From Shinisaurus crocodilurus (Eukaryota; Chordata; Lepidosauria; Squamata; Shinisauridae): a stretch of 64,000 nucleotides of DNA. A model generated the notes under the pieces. The model was not told the origin of the DNA and did no database searches. It was given only the letters and a program-made list of their open reading frames with translations. Below, piece after piece: positions 54,515 to 64,000 of this stretch (the stretch's first letter is position 1; each line of letters opens with the position of its first letter). Made by a program: the position numbers and the translations under genes. The stretch covers positions 1,798,001 to 1,862,000 of the forward strand of contig CM037878.1 of assembly GCA_021292165.1 (NCBI GenBank). The letters run 5' to 3'.

Positions 54515-54606
54515 CCTGCCTGCAAGGTATGGGCTCTGCCACTGAGCTGTGGTCCTTCCCCAGGGAACATGGGAAGCTGCCTTATTGTGAGCCAGAGCAC
54601 TGAAGC
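54515..54606 (-). mobile_element. tRNA-derived SINE fragments, head-to-tail
   Basis: GGGCTCTGCCACTGAGCTGT (complement A-box region) and GGTCCTTCCCC are followed by GGAACATGGGAAGCTGCCTT, which is the complement 3' end of the same family (compare 38990-39175). The pieces look like parts of two copies in the same orientation. Confidence 0.5.
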
Positions 54607-54806
54607 TGTAGAAGTCTGCTACTTCGCTTGCACAAAGATCTGTTCGTATGTGGGCGGTCCACTCATGCAAACGCTGGGGAAGTACTCACACAGACACTGA
54701 TGGCAGCTTCCCCAGCCAGGACTGCAGTGAGGGATGCATCAGAATTCCATTTGGGGGTGAAAATCCAACAGATTTTTCCAGTTTGGCCCTACAGGTTTGT
54801 TCCGTT

Positions 54807-54827
54807 CCCCCCCCCCCCCCCCCCCCC
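54807..54827. repeat. Poly-C tract
   Basis: An uninterrupted run of about 21 C bases inside the left inverted arm. It is likely to be length-variable and error-prone in sequencing. Confidence 0.9.
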
Positions 54828-54939
54828 GCTGACTTGATTTGTACCGTTGAGGCAGTACACAGATTTCTGGTGGGTTTTTTTAATGGCAGCAATTTGCACA
54901 TTTTGTTTTTTTGGTTTGGTCTTGAAATTTGCACAAATT

Positions 54940-55384
54940 GTAATTTGCACAAATTGCTTCTTTCCCCCTGGACTTACGGGGATCTGAAATGAAAAGCCTT
55001 GCCTGCTCAATGTCCTGGGAAGTGTCTGCTGTCAAAGTGCAGTGGGTACCTACCATTTACAACATTTATATACCGTTCCATGAGACTCCAGGTGCTCAGC
55101 AAAGTGGAAAAGTGCAAGCCACCCAATATATGGGAGGACAGAGTTTTGACAGCTGTCAAAACAAAGGCTTCCCTTTAAAACGGAGTTTTTGACAGGGCTA
55201 AACAGGTTTGGTTTTTTTTGACAGGGACATATGCAGCCTGAAATCTGCTGTAAATGGGGTGGCTTGCACTTTTCTGCTTTCCCGAGCACCTAGTCTTGGG
55301 AAAGGGTTGAAAAGGTGCAGGACAGTGAGAACTGTCAGGTCAAAACAAAAAAAAACTAGAGGATCTCGCTGCAAAGGGAGTGAT
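54940..55384 (+). repeat. Hairpin-rich repeat, left inverted arm
   Basis: This arm holds GTCCTGGGAAGTGTCTGCTG, AGTGCAGTGGGTACC, TTTTGACAGCTGTCAAAA (a perfect palindrome at 55143-55160), GCACTTTTCTGC, CGAGCACCTAG and AGAGGATCTCGCTGCAAAGG. All but the first parts match the family at 1.4 and 33.9 kb. The region 58170-58395 carries the inverted counterpart. Confidence 0.6.
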
Positions 55385-58168
55385 ATACTCTATACTCATG
55401 CCCAGAGTATGGGCAACAAACAAGACGAATTTGAACTCTTGATACATGAGGGCAAGTACGACATGATAGAGATAACTGAAACCTGGTGGGATGACTCCCA
55501 TGACTGGAATACAGCAATTGAAGGGTATAACTTGTTCAAAAGGAACAGAAGCAACAGAAAGGGAGGTGGAGTTGCGCTGTATGTTAAAGATACGTATCTC
55601 TGCACAGAGATACAGGAAGAGGAGCTTGGCAGCCCCATTGAGAGCATCTGGGTTAAAATAAAGGGGGCAAAAGATAAAACGAACATGGCAGTTGGAGTCT
55701 ACTACCGACCACCCAATCAAGGAGAAGACGAGGATGAAACTTTTGAAAAGTAAATTGCAAATGTTTCAAGGAGGCATGATGTGGTAGTAATGGATGACTT
55801 CAATTTCCCTGATATCTGTTGGGAGACTTATTCAGCCAAACATGGCCCCTCCAAGTAATTCCTGAGTTGTGCTGCTGATAACTTCCTCCTACAGAAAGTG
55901 GAAGAAGGAACTAGAGGATCGGCTATCCTTGACCTGATTCTAACCAACAGAGACGAGTTAGTGGATAAAGTGGCAGTTTGGGGAACTCTGGGGGAAGGTG
56001 ACCATGTTATACTTGAGTTCTTGATTCTAAGGGGAGCAAAAGCTGAGTGTAACCAAACACGTACCCTGGATTTTAGGAAAGCCAATTTTAACAAACTCAG
56101 AACAATGATAAGTAAGATCCCATGGCAAGCGACTCTAATGAGAAAAGGAGCCCAGGATGGGTGGGAGTTTTTAAAAAAGGAAATTTTAAAGGCACAATGG
56201 CAAACAATTCCCAGCAGGAAAAAAGGCAAAGGGCAACAGAAGAAGCCAATGTGGCTTCACAATAAACTCAAAGATGACCTGAAAACAAAAAAAGACACAT
56301 ATAGGAAGTGGAAGGAAGGACAGGCTACAAGGGAAGAGTACAGGCAGGTAGCACAGAACTGCAGGAATAGTGTCAGGAAGGCTAAAGCTGAGAATGAGCT
56401 AAGGTTAGCGAGGGATGCTAAACACAACAAGAAAGCTTTCTTCAGATACATGCACAGTAAAAGACAGAAGAAAGAACTGGTGGTTCAACTATGCAATGAG
56501 GATGGCAAATTGATAACAGAAGACAAAGAAAAGGCAGAAGTGTTCAATTCCTACTTCGGCTCGGTCTTCTCCCAAAAGAGGGTCTATGACCCCCCTGGCA
56601 AACCTGAAGTGCAGACTGAAGGGGTAGGATTGCAGCTTGAGATTGATAGGCAAATGGTCAAGGAGCACCTGATTACTCTGAACGAGTTTAAATCTCCAGG
56701 GCCTGACGAGCTGCATCCAAGAGTAATAAAGGAATTGGCAGAAGAACTCTCAGAACTACTATCTATTATCTTTGAGAAATTGTGGAGGACAGGTGAAGTG
56801 CCAGACGACTGGAGGAGGGCAAACGTTGCTCCCATCTTCAAAAAGGGCAAGAAGGAGGAACCTGGAAACTATAGGCCAGTCAGTCTGACATCAATCCCTG
56901 GGAAAATTTTGGAGCAGATTATAAAGAAGTCAGTCTGCAAGCACCTTGAAAACAATGCAGTGATTACTAGAAACCAGCATGGATTTGTCAAGAACAAATC
57001 CTGCCAGACTAATCTGATCTCATTTTTTGATCGTGTAACCTCCCTTGTGGACTGTGGGAATGCTGTGGACATCATATATCTGGACTTCAGCAAAGCTTTC
57101 GACAAAGTGCCTCATGATATCCTGGTTAGCAAGCTAGCTAAAAGTGGGCTGGATGGAACAACTATCAGGTGGATCCATAATTGGCTACAGAATCGGACTC
57201 GTTACAGAATGGGGGACACTTGGCTCAACAATACTACAAGTGAGAAGGATCTTGGAATTGTGGTAGATCATAAACTGAATATGAGCCAGCAATGCGATGT
57301 GGCTGCAAAGAAGGCAAATGCTATTTTGGGCTGCATTAATAGAAGTATACAGTCATGCCTTGGACTGAGAGCATAATTCGTTCCGGAAACGTGCTTGTAA
57401 TCCAAAACACTCTTATATCAAAACGAAATCCCCCCAAAAAAATTTGTACAGAGATTTTTAATCTAAGCCGTACTACAGTACTTGTATCGCAAGACGTCGC
57501 TTGTATATCAAGTCAAAAATAAATAAATAAATATTTAAAAATTTGCTTGTCTTGCAAAACGCTCTCCAACCAAGTTACTTGCAATCCAAGGTATTACTGA
57601 AGCTTCCAAATCGCATGAAGTGATAATTCCCCTTTACTCAGCACTGGTTAGGCCTCATCTTGAGTACTGCGTCCAGTTCTGGGCACCTCACTTTAAGAAG
57701 GACGTAGACAAACTGGAGAGGGTTCAGAGGAGGGCAACAAGGATGATAAAGGGACTGGAAACAAGGCCCTATGAGGAGAGACTGAAAGAACTGGGCATGT
57801 TTAGCCTTCAGAAGAGGAGACTGAGGGGAGATATGATCACACTCTTCCAGTACTTGAAGGGATGTCACACAGAGGAGGGCCAGGATCTCTTCTCGATCAT
57901 CCCAGTTTGCAGGTCACGGAATAATGGGCTCAAGTTACGGGAACCTAGATTCCACCTAAACATCAGGAAAAATTTCCTGACTGTCACAGCAATAAGACAA
58001 TGGAATCAACTACCTAGGGAGGTGGTGGGCTCTCCCAATCTGGAGGCATTCAAGGTGCAGCTGGACAGCCTTCTGTCAAGGATGCTTTGACTTGGATTCC
58101 TGCATTGAGCAGGGGGTTGGACTCGATGGCCTTGTAGGCCCCTTCCAACTCTACTTTTCTATGATTCT
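55385..58168 (+). mobile_element. Long CR1 LINE, internally deleted and interrupted
   Basis: The endonuclease region starts near 55407 ([50 protein letters not shown]). A stop at about 55751 and another near 55857 break it. A long frame from 55898 runs through the linker and reverse transcriptase (SPGPDELHPRVIKEL, FKKGKKEEPGNYRPVSLTS, YLDFSKAFDKVPHDILVSKL). At about 57200 roughly 300 bp is deleted, which removes the FADD catalytic box present in the 28.6-kb copy. The C-terminus resumes at YRMGDTWLNN, is split by a 250-bp insertion, and ends with octamers near 58160. Confidence 0.93.
57350..57599. mobile_element. Tigger-like (TA-target) miniature element in CR1
   Basis: The uninterrupted CR1 sequence GAAGTATAGCTTCC is split after TA. 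The inserted 250 bp starts CAGTCATGCCTTGGACTG and ends with the complement of CAGTAATACCTTGGATTG. The right flank reads AA instead of TA, so one base of the duplication has changed. TA target and CAGT ends with an ATxCCTTGG block suggest a pogo/Tigger-type mariner relative. It has no coding capacity. Confidence 0.8.
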
Positions 58169-58400
58169 ATATACACACCACCCCCTTTTGCAAGCAAAGA
58201 TCTTCTTGTAGCTTTGCTTTCAGTTGGCAGCTCACCATTTGACAGCTGTCAAGTGAGCGCAAAGTAAAAAATTAAGCTATTTGCAGCCTCTCTTAGTTAA
58301 TGTCCATGGTTGGTACCCACTGCATTTTGACAGCAGACAATTCCCAGGACATTGAGTAGGCAAGGCTTTTCATTTCAGACCCCCATAAGTACACAGGTGC
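58169..58400 (-). repeat. Hairpin-rich repeat, right inverted arm
   Basis: Read on the minus strand this is GCCTTGCCTACTCAATGTCC, TGTCTGCTGTCAAAATGCAG, GTGGGTACCAACCA, then CTTGACAGCTGTCAAATGG and AGATCTTTGCTTGCAAAAGG. It is the inverted image of 54960-55384, so CR1 sits between two facing arms. Confidence 0.6.
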
Positions 58401-58779
58401 ACACTTGCGAAATACTGATTTATATATATATATTCGTGCAAATTACAATTTGGGCAAATGGAGGAACTCGGGGGGATACCCAAAATGCTCCCAGAATCCA
58501 GAAAAACAAAATTCAGTGCAGCCTGCTGCCGCTTGCTGGAACAGAAACACTGTGGAATTCTGTCAGGCTGAAATGAGACAAAACTGCCAGCGTCGCACGC
58601 CCCAAATTGCAGCATCCCCAGTGCAGCTTGTTCAGAGAAGCTGCCCCGGTGACTTCCATGCACAGACATTTCTGACATTACACCTCTCTCGCAACAAGGC
58701 ATGTGCACAAACGCCTTAGCCAGCAGGCAGAATGAGCCGATCAGCTTGGAATCTTGAAAATGAAGAGGGCGCAGGAGGG

Positions 58780-59065
58780 GGAGGACCTCGTCCACATTCC
58801 ATTCCTGTGGAACTCCCTGCCTCTGGAGGCCAGGAAGGCACCAACACTGCATTGTTTTCGGCGCCTCCTGAGAACGTCTTTGTTTCGGGAAGCCTTCCTT
58901 GACTGACCAGCCAGAGTTTTATTGATATCCTGTTTTTAACATATGGTTTTACTCTTTTATCTGTTTTATCTTTTTTATTGTTCACCGCTCCGGAATCTGT
59001 TTAGATGTGGACTGGTACATAAAGGTTGTAAAAAAAAGAAAAAAAAAGAAATAAAATAAATGTAG
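58780..59065 (+). mobile_element. L2-like LINE 3' end, second subfamily
   Basis: From 58808 the plus strand reads WNSLPLEARKAPTL then CFRRLLRTSLFREAFLD and a stop at 58904-58906. The 3' untranslated region and an A-rich tail (59028-59058) follow. The motif set is L2-like but distinct from the REYGVG subfamily at 6424, 24640 and 39717. Confidence 0.75.
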
Positions 59066-60194
59066 ATCAATGCTACTGCTCCTGGAAAATGATTACACTA
59101 AGAAGCCAATTTTGGGGACTGGAATTAGAAACCCCAGCAAAGAAATCAATCTCTTCAGCAGCATTAATGCAGCGTTCCTAACATCTGAGCAAAATTATTC
59201 ACCATCAGCAAATTCTGGCACCAATCAAAAGCGAACAAGGAATTCTGATCCTTTTGCGTGCCTACAAAGTGTTGTCGCTGCATCTGTGTTAGCCAATTGG
59301 CAGCATCTCTCAAATTACATGAATGTTGTCACTTTCCTAAAACTATTATACAGACCCCTAGACAGCATCTGGAGGGCCATAGGATTTTCCAGAGACCCAT
59401 CTCCGAGGTTGGAAAACAGCCCCAACCTTGCAGCTGGGGACCCGCACTCAGAGCACCCTCCCCCCTCGCACAACACAGAAAGAACCACGCTGGCCGCATC
59501 TCCAAGGCTGTAAGAGCGACCTCAGAGAAGGGGTTTGGGGGGGGTGTTCCACGGCGTGGGGAGGGGAGGAGACCGGCACTGCCAAGATGTGACATATCTT
59601 GGCAGCGCCTCAGTATCCTTCCCTCCCCGTCCAAAGCGCCGCAGTCAGACAGCCGAGATCGGCCACCTAGCTGTTTTGCAGAGTGGGAGAAGCGCGGAGG
59701 TGACCTTCGCCTCCACGCTCCTCCCGCCCTGCACAGGATGCCTACAATCCTCCGAGTTCGTTGGGTTATAGGCATCCCCACAGGATTGCACCAGTAATCA
59801 TTTTAATATAAAAACTTATCTATTTGACCTTTTTATTTCAATATGCTTTTAATTTTAATGCAATTCTTAGCCGCCTTTCGAGCCTGCAGTCTTCTCATGG
59901 TGGCTTACAATCAGCCGATTCGCACTATCAAACAAGCCACTGTGGCTTAAATAAGCCACAGCGGCTGGTTTTAAACCCCGGCCCATGCCAGGCACCACTG
60001 CCCTGATTACCCCCAGGGCACGGCTTGCTGTGCTGTCCAAACCCGGCGGCATGGTTTCTTTGAGGGGGAGACAATCCTCAAATAACGCAACAGCCAGTGG
60101 TTTGGATGACACGACAAGCTGCACCTGGGTGGGTAAATAAGGAAATGCTGCCCGGCACATGCCAGGGATTAAAACAAGCCAACGTGGCTTAAGC
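59066..60194. other. No gene; hairpin repeats at the right end
   Basis: At 59933-59965 a hairpin AGCCACTGTGGCTTA / TAAGCCACAGCGGCT occurs, and GTTTGGATGACACGAC at about 60101-60116 resembles the palindromic repeat at 34600-34800. The rest is unplaced. A G-run lies at 59537-59546. Confidence 0.35.
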
Positions 60195-60268
60195 CAGTGT
60201 TCTCCAACCTTGGGTCTCCAGATGCTTTTGGCCTACAACTCCCAGCATGCCCCAGCCAGCTACGCTGG
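60195..60268. mobile_element. hAT-type miniature element, left half
   Basis: CAGTGTTCTCCAACC followed by CCAGATGCTTTTGGCCTACA and the centre CCAGCCAGCTACGCTGG. The right arm is absent, apparently lost by deletion. Confidence 0.8.
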
Positions 60269-60552
60269 TGTCCCATGTCCCAACTCTGAGAAATACTGGG
60301 TTATGGCTGGCACTGGTACGCATTGTGCAAGAGGGAAGTCCGTAATCTCACCAGCATGGACCAAGTGCAAGAGCAGCCCAGATGCCGGATCAAACCAAAG
60401 GCCCATCCAAGCCAGGAGGCAGCAAAGACTTGGAGAGATATAAAGTGGGCAAGATTAATGGACATGTAAATCTTCAGACTGGCACTGATCACTCACTTTC
60501 TTTCCACAGTCTTTAAGGGAGGAGCTTGGCCTGTGAAGGATGCACTACATTT

Positions 60553-60712
60553 TCATAGATTTCATAGATCATAGAGTTGGAAGGAGCCTACAAGCTATCG
60601 AGTCCAACTCCCTGCTCAATGCAGGAAACTAGAGGAGGGGACTCCCATCCAAGGAATAACCAGGCTTGACCCTGCTTAGCTTTCCACGCTCAGACAAGCT
60701 GAGCCAGCGTAA
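60553..60712 (-). mobile_element. 5S rRNA-headed SINE with CR1 tail, second copy
   Basis: On the minus strand the head gives GAAAGCTAAGCAGGGTC, CCTTGGATGGGAG and CCCCTCCTCTAGTTTCCTGC, then the CR1 3' terminus (GCATTGAGCAGGG, TTGGACTCGATAG, CTCCTTCCAACTC). The 5S-to-CR1 junction matches the 18943-19093 copy base for base around CCCTCCTCTAGTTT. The shared upstream GCTGGCTCAGCTTGTCTGAG shows that both copies start at nearly the same point. Confidence 0.85.
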
Positions 60713-62402
60713 GCCACAGGCTTAATTGCATTTTAACTGCTTTTTGATATTTTTAAATATGGTAAGCGGGATAGAAAACTATTAAATAAATAAATACATA
60801 CATATATACGTTGTCCAAGCGTCTAAGCCTGGATCTCAGCGTCATGGCCGCGATCAACAACCTTTGGAAACTACAGTGATCCAGTCTCTTCATCCAGGGT
60901 CCTGAGGTTATGTAAACCATCAACTCATCAAGCAGGCTTACCACTGATGGATGCTCTCCTGCCTTCCCTTTTATAGGACACGCCATGGCCCCTTAAAAGC
61001 CCTTTCGCCCTAACACAAAGAAAGCCTCACCATCTCTGCAGGAGACACTTTAAATTTTATTTTTAATGGCTTTCCATTCAACTTCCCCTGCTATGATAAG
61101 CTACCTTTCCTTTGGCTGGGTTCACAGGATAACAGATAGTTAAGTAAAGGCAAGATAATAAAGAGGAATTTGTGCTAATTGCCCAAGGAGGAGGAGGAGG
61201 AAGAGGAATCAAACACCTTCCAAGGGACAGGCTGATCATACTCTGCTCCTGGGCCTTGGCCAGTTGGTTATCACTGGGACAGACAAACACACTGGCGGCA
61301 AATACATAGCCTAGCTCAACAGTGAAGAAATCTTACCGCATGTGGTATAAACATAAAGTTGGGCCCAATATAGCAACTGAAACTGGCCAAAATCCAAGGC
61401 AGAAGTAAGTGTGCTTAAGCCCATAAAGCCAGGCTGGATTGTGGCCAGAAACTCCAAGAGCTCTTTACATGTATGACAAAAATATACAGAGATAGATTTT
61501 GAACTATGCAGGGACTATGAAGCTGAATTTAATGAGTCCAACAGACCCCTTGCATGAACTGGCAAGGGATCATGGCTCCACAACTCCCACCAAAGCAGCA
61601 GCCTGGCCTGAATGAAACTGCAGCACTTTTGCAAGGCAGCCAAACTAATCAGTTATTGATATAAACTGGACAAGAGGCGAGGCTATATTGCTGGCCCCAA
61701 AGGTAGGATGTTGGATAAAACCCAAAAGGGGCTGACTGGTTAAGAAAAGTGTTCATAATAGTTCCTATAGGTAAATAAATAGAAATATTACATAGAAAGG
61801 TTACAGCAAAGGATAGACATGAACACAAAACTGCTCAATCCTACCAGAACTGACTGGGAGCCTGCAAGACTCCACGCACAGCAGCCCCAGTTGGCCAGCA
61901 CTGTGTGGGAGACATGAAGCTTCCTGAGCGGTCAAACCTTCCCCAGCCTCTAGCAGCCATGACAAGCGCTATGTCAGCTTGCAAGTGAATGGCTCCCGGC
62001 TAGGAGTTCCATGCCTGCAGTTTTGTGGCTTGGCCTCGCAGTCTGAAGGGGCCTTTGGGCAGAGCGATGTTTCTACTCGCCTGCAACATCTGCCCAGGTG
62101 TCAGCATCCCATGTGCTGACAACGGCTGAAGGGGGCTGGGCCCCCTCCCCACTTTGCAGGTCTCAGCTTTCTAGACAAGCCCCCCTTCCTTCCCAGTATG
62201 CCTTCCTTCAAGAACAACATTTGAAAACATGGGTCTTTCAGAGGAGCTGGAATTAAGAGAACCTGCTGATACAGTAGTGCCTTGACTGAAGACAGAGAAA
62301 ACTGTCTAACATATTATTGCAGACTTTCAATATCATATCTACTCAGAATCAATAGTAAAATTTGTGACTATCTACTGAAATTGAGAGAAAGTGACCCTAA
62401 GA
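60713..62402. other. No gene recognised
   Basis: Contains an AATA/ATAC microsatellite at about 60783-60806 and a GGA run at 61188-61202. CAGTAGTGCCTTGACTG at 62273-62289 resembles a Tigger-type end, but no partner end is found. No coding pattern. Confidence 0.35.
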
Positions 62403-62537
62403 CAGTGTTTCTCAACCTTGGGTCCCCAGATGTTTTTGGCCTACAACTCCCAGCATGCCCCAGCCAGCTATGCTGGCTGGGGCATGCTGGGAGTTGTAGG
62501 CCAAAAACATCTGGGGACCCAAGGTTGAGAAACACTG
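62403..62537. mobile_element. hAT-type palindromic miniature element
   Basis: A 135-bp palindrome with ends CAGTGTTTCTCAACC and complement. The exact flanking repeat CCCTAAGA lies at 62395-62402 and 62538-62545. It appears near-identical to the copies at 20913 and 23375. Confidence 0.94.
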
Positions 62538-62545
62538 CCCTAAGA

Positions 62546-63149
62546 GGAACAACAGACCTTCAAGTTAGACTAATCAAGGGAATACACTGACACCAGGTTT
62601 GCGACGGCTTATCCTATAAATGCCTCTTCTGAACATTTCAACGAGAATGTGCAGGAGAAGAGGCTATTGGCACGGGAGCCAGAAGGCAGGGCCCACCTTC
62701 AGGGTTAGCATGCGTCTATCACATGGCACAGACTAACAAGAGGGGATCGATATCACCATTCAGTGTTGGGGCAAGAGTCAACTGATGATGTTATTGTTTC
62801 ATACTACTTAACTATTTTTTTGTGGGGGGCTGTTAGCAGATGCTGCCACAGTTCAAATGAAGCAGTGCTTTGAATTACTTAACTGAACAACTGACAATCT
62901 TTTTTTGACAAGTGAGATGTCCAGATTACAGTATTTTGCCCTTGTGAGCTTGTCTGATGACAAAGGCTCAGCTGGATGAACTGCTGGTTTGGCCCAGTAT
63001 AGCAATGTCATAGATTTAACGGGGGGGGGGGGGGGCATTTTGTACAGACTGCACAGAGACATCATGACATGCAAAGCAGATGCGGCAACATTCCTAAGGA
63101 CGTGGATTTTACCAACAAAGTCTATAACAGGTTCTCAAAGCCATCAGAG
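62546..63149. other. No gene recognised
   Basis: Unique-looking sequence with a 16-base G run at about 63020-63035. Confidence 0.4.
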
Positions 63150-63341
63150 TGACTGTTAGAGCAATATGACAGTGGAACCAACTGCCTAGGGAGGTGGTGG
63201 GCTCTCCCACTGGAGGCATTCAAGGTGCAGCTGGACAGCCATCTGTCAGGGATGCTTTGACCTGGATCCCTGCGTTGCGCAGGGGGTTGGACTCGATGGC
63301 CTTGTAGGCCCCCTCCAACTCTACTTTTCTATGATTCTATG
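63150..63341 (+). mobile_element. CR1 LINE 3' end, very short
   Basis: Starts within the last codons of ORF2 (TVRAI-like block, then CCAACTGCCTAGGGAGGTGG) and continues through GCAGGGGGTTGGACTCGATG to the terminal TCTATGATTCTATG. This is a heavily 5'-truncated insertion. Confidence 0.9.
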
Positions 63342-63514
63342 AAAATAATACAATTTCAAACAAACCATGTGTGGTTCCTTTCACCTGCTTTCAGTGTTGG
63401 GGGGGGGGCTGTTCACGGGAGGATGAGAGCAGTCTCTCTTCCCAGGCAAAAGGGCTTGAGAGTTTTTAACCCTCACATACTTTTTTTTTTGGGTAACATC
63501 AGTGGGCCCAACAG

Positions 63515-63830
63515 ACCTCTGCATTTAGATTTCTGTTTTGCTTTCTCTTCTGTTTCTTCCTCCAGAGCTTCCTGATAACTTAAGCTCTGATAACTTTGAA
63601 ATTGATAATTATATTTATTTCCATAAATATAATTATCAATTTCAAATGATTCCAGTGTAACATAAAATATAGATTTTATTGGTATCACATTCCAAAAACA
63701 TAATCTAACACAAAAGCGACTAGGGTACATTGGAACTCACAATATTAACCCAATGAGGGATTTAAGTGATCAGGAAGCTCTGGAGGAAGAAACAGAAGAG
63801 AAAGCAAAACAGAAATCTAAATGCAGAGGT
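63515..63830. repeat. Near-perfect inverted repeat with inner AT palindrome
   Basis: The arms at about 63515-63583 and 63762-63830 are complementary over about 69 bases with one visible mismatch. Each contains TTTAGATTTCTGTTTTGC or its complement. Between them lies a second palindrome, TTGAAATTGATAATTATA / TATAATTATCAATTTCAA (about 63596-63643). The right arm read forward encodes SDQEALEEETEEKAKQKSK within an open run of about 60 codons, so it may derive from a coding or transposon exon. Confidence 0.75.
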
Positions 63831-64000
63831 GAAGTACTGGGCTCAGAGTATTTGTTTTCTAAATTTCTAAAATAAACACGAGGGGGTCCAGTGTGCCCCA
63901 ATAGTCTAATAGGGCTTCCTTCCCTACCCCCACCCCCGGAAAAGAACATTACAAATAAGAAGAGTTGCAAGTTTGCACTATGAGAGAATGTTAACTCTTG

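Noticed and set aside
62273..62289. Tigger-like element start (CAGTAGTGCCTTGACTG)
   Set aside because: Only about 17 bases match a TA-target element end, and no opposite end is found before the hAT insertion.

Overview
The window looks like a gene-poor, repeat-rich stretch of a reptile genome, most likely a squamate (lizard or snake). The evidence is its repeat set: many CR1 LINE copies ending in the ATTCTATG octamer tail, L2-type LINE ends, tRNA-headed SINEs with a Bov-B-like tail of the Sauria SINE type, 5S rRNA-headed SINEs, and abundant hAT-type miniature elements. There is no prokaryotic or viral gene order. Almost every long reading frame belongs to a dead transposon. I found no complete host gene.

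Layout. 1-9 kb holds a hairpin-rich unclassified repeat, hAT miniature elements, an L2 end and an ancient MIR-like SINE. 9-13.3 kb holds a CR1 with a re-duplicated 3' end, a 5'-truncated LINE with a zinc-finger-like C-terminus, and a Sauria-type SINE lodged in a palindrome loop. 14-19 kb holds a GC-rich block with a candidate conserved element, a CR1-like LINE end, a decayed Helitron with a helicase remnant, a CR1 end and a 5S-CR1 composite SINE. 20-28 kb holds a LINE fragment interrupted by two hAT elements, plus microsatellites and an L2 end. 28.6-34.5 kb holds a long reverse-strand CR1 with a nested L2 tail, then a three-level nest: hAT inside Tc1/mariner inside a palindromic repeat. 35.8-41 kb holds hAT, SINE, L2 and CR1 fragments. 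41-54 kb is the least repetitive part. It carries a second copy of the 15-kb candidate conserved element, AT-rich homeodomain-site islands, and two candidate minus-strand exons (48192-48272 and the exon ending at 47157) that could be the 3' end of an unidentified host gene. 54.9-58.5 kb is a second nest: a Tigger-like element inside CR1, which sits between inverted arms. 60-64 kb holds another 5S-CR1 SINE, miniature elements and a near-perfect inverted repeat.

The elements interact mainly by nesting and by sharing 3' tails. CR1-type tails occur on a 5S-headed SINE and Bov-B-like tails on tRNA- and 5S-headed SINEs, as expected for non-autonomous elements that borrow LINE machinery. Nine hAT-type insertions with readable target duplications all carry TA in the middle of the 8-bp duplication, which points to a Buster-type transposase. 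All calls come from reading the sequence by eye. Family names rest on recalled hallmarks, not on a database search.
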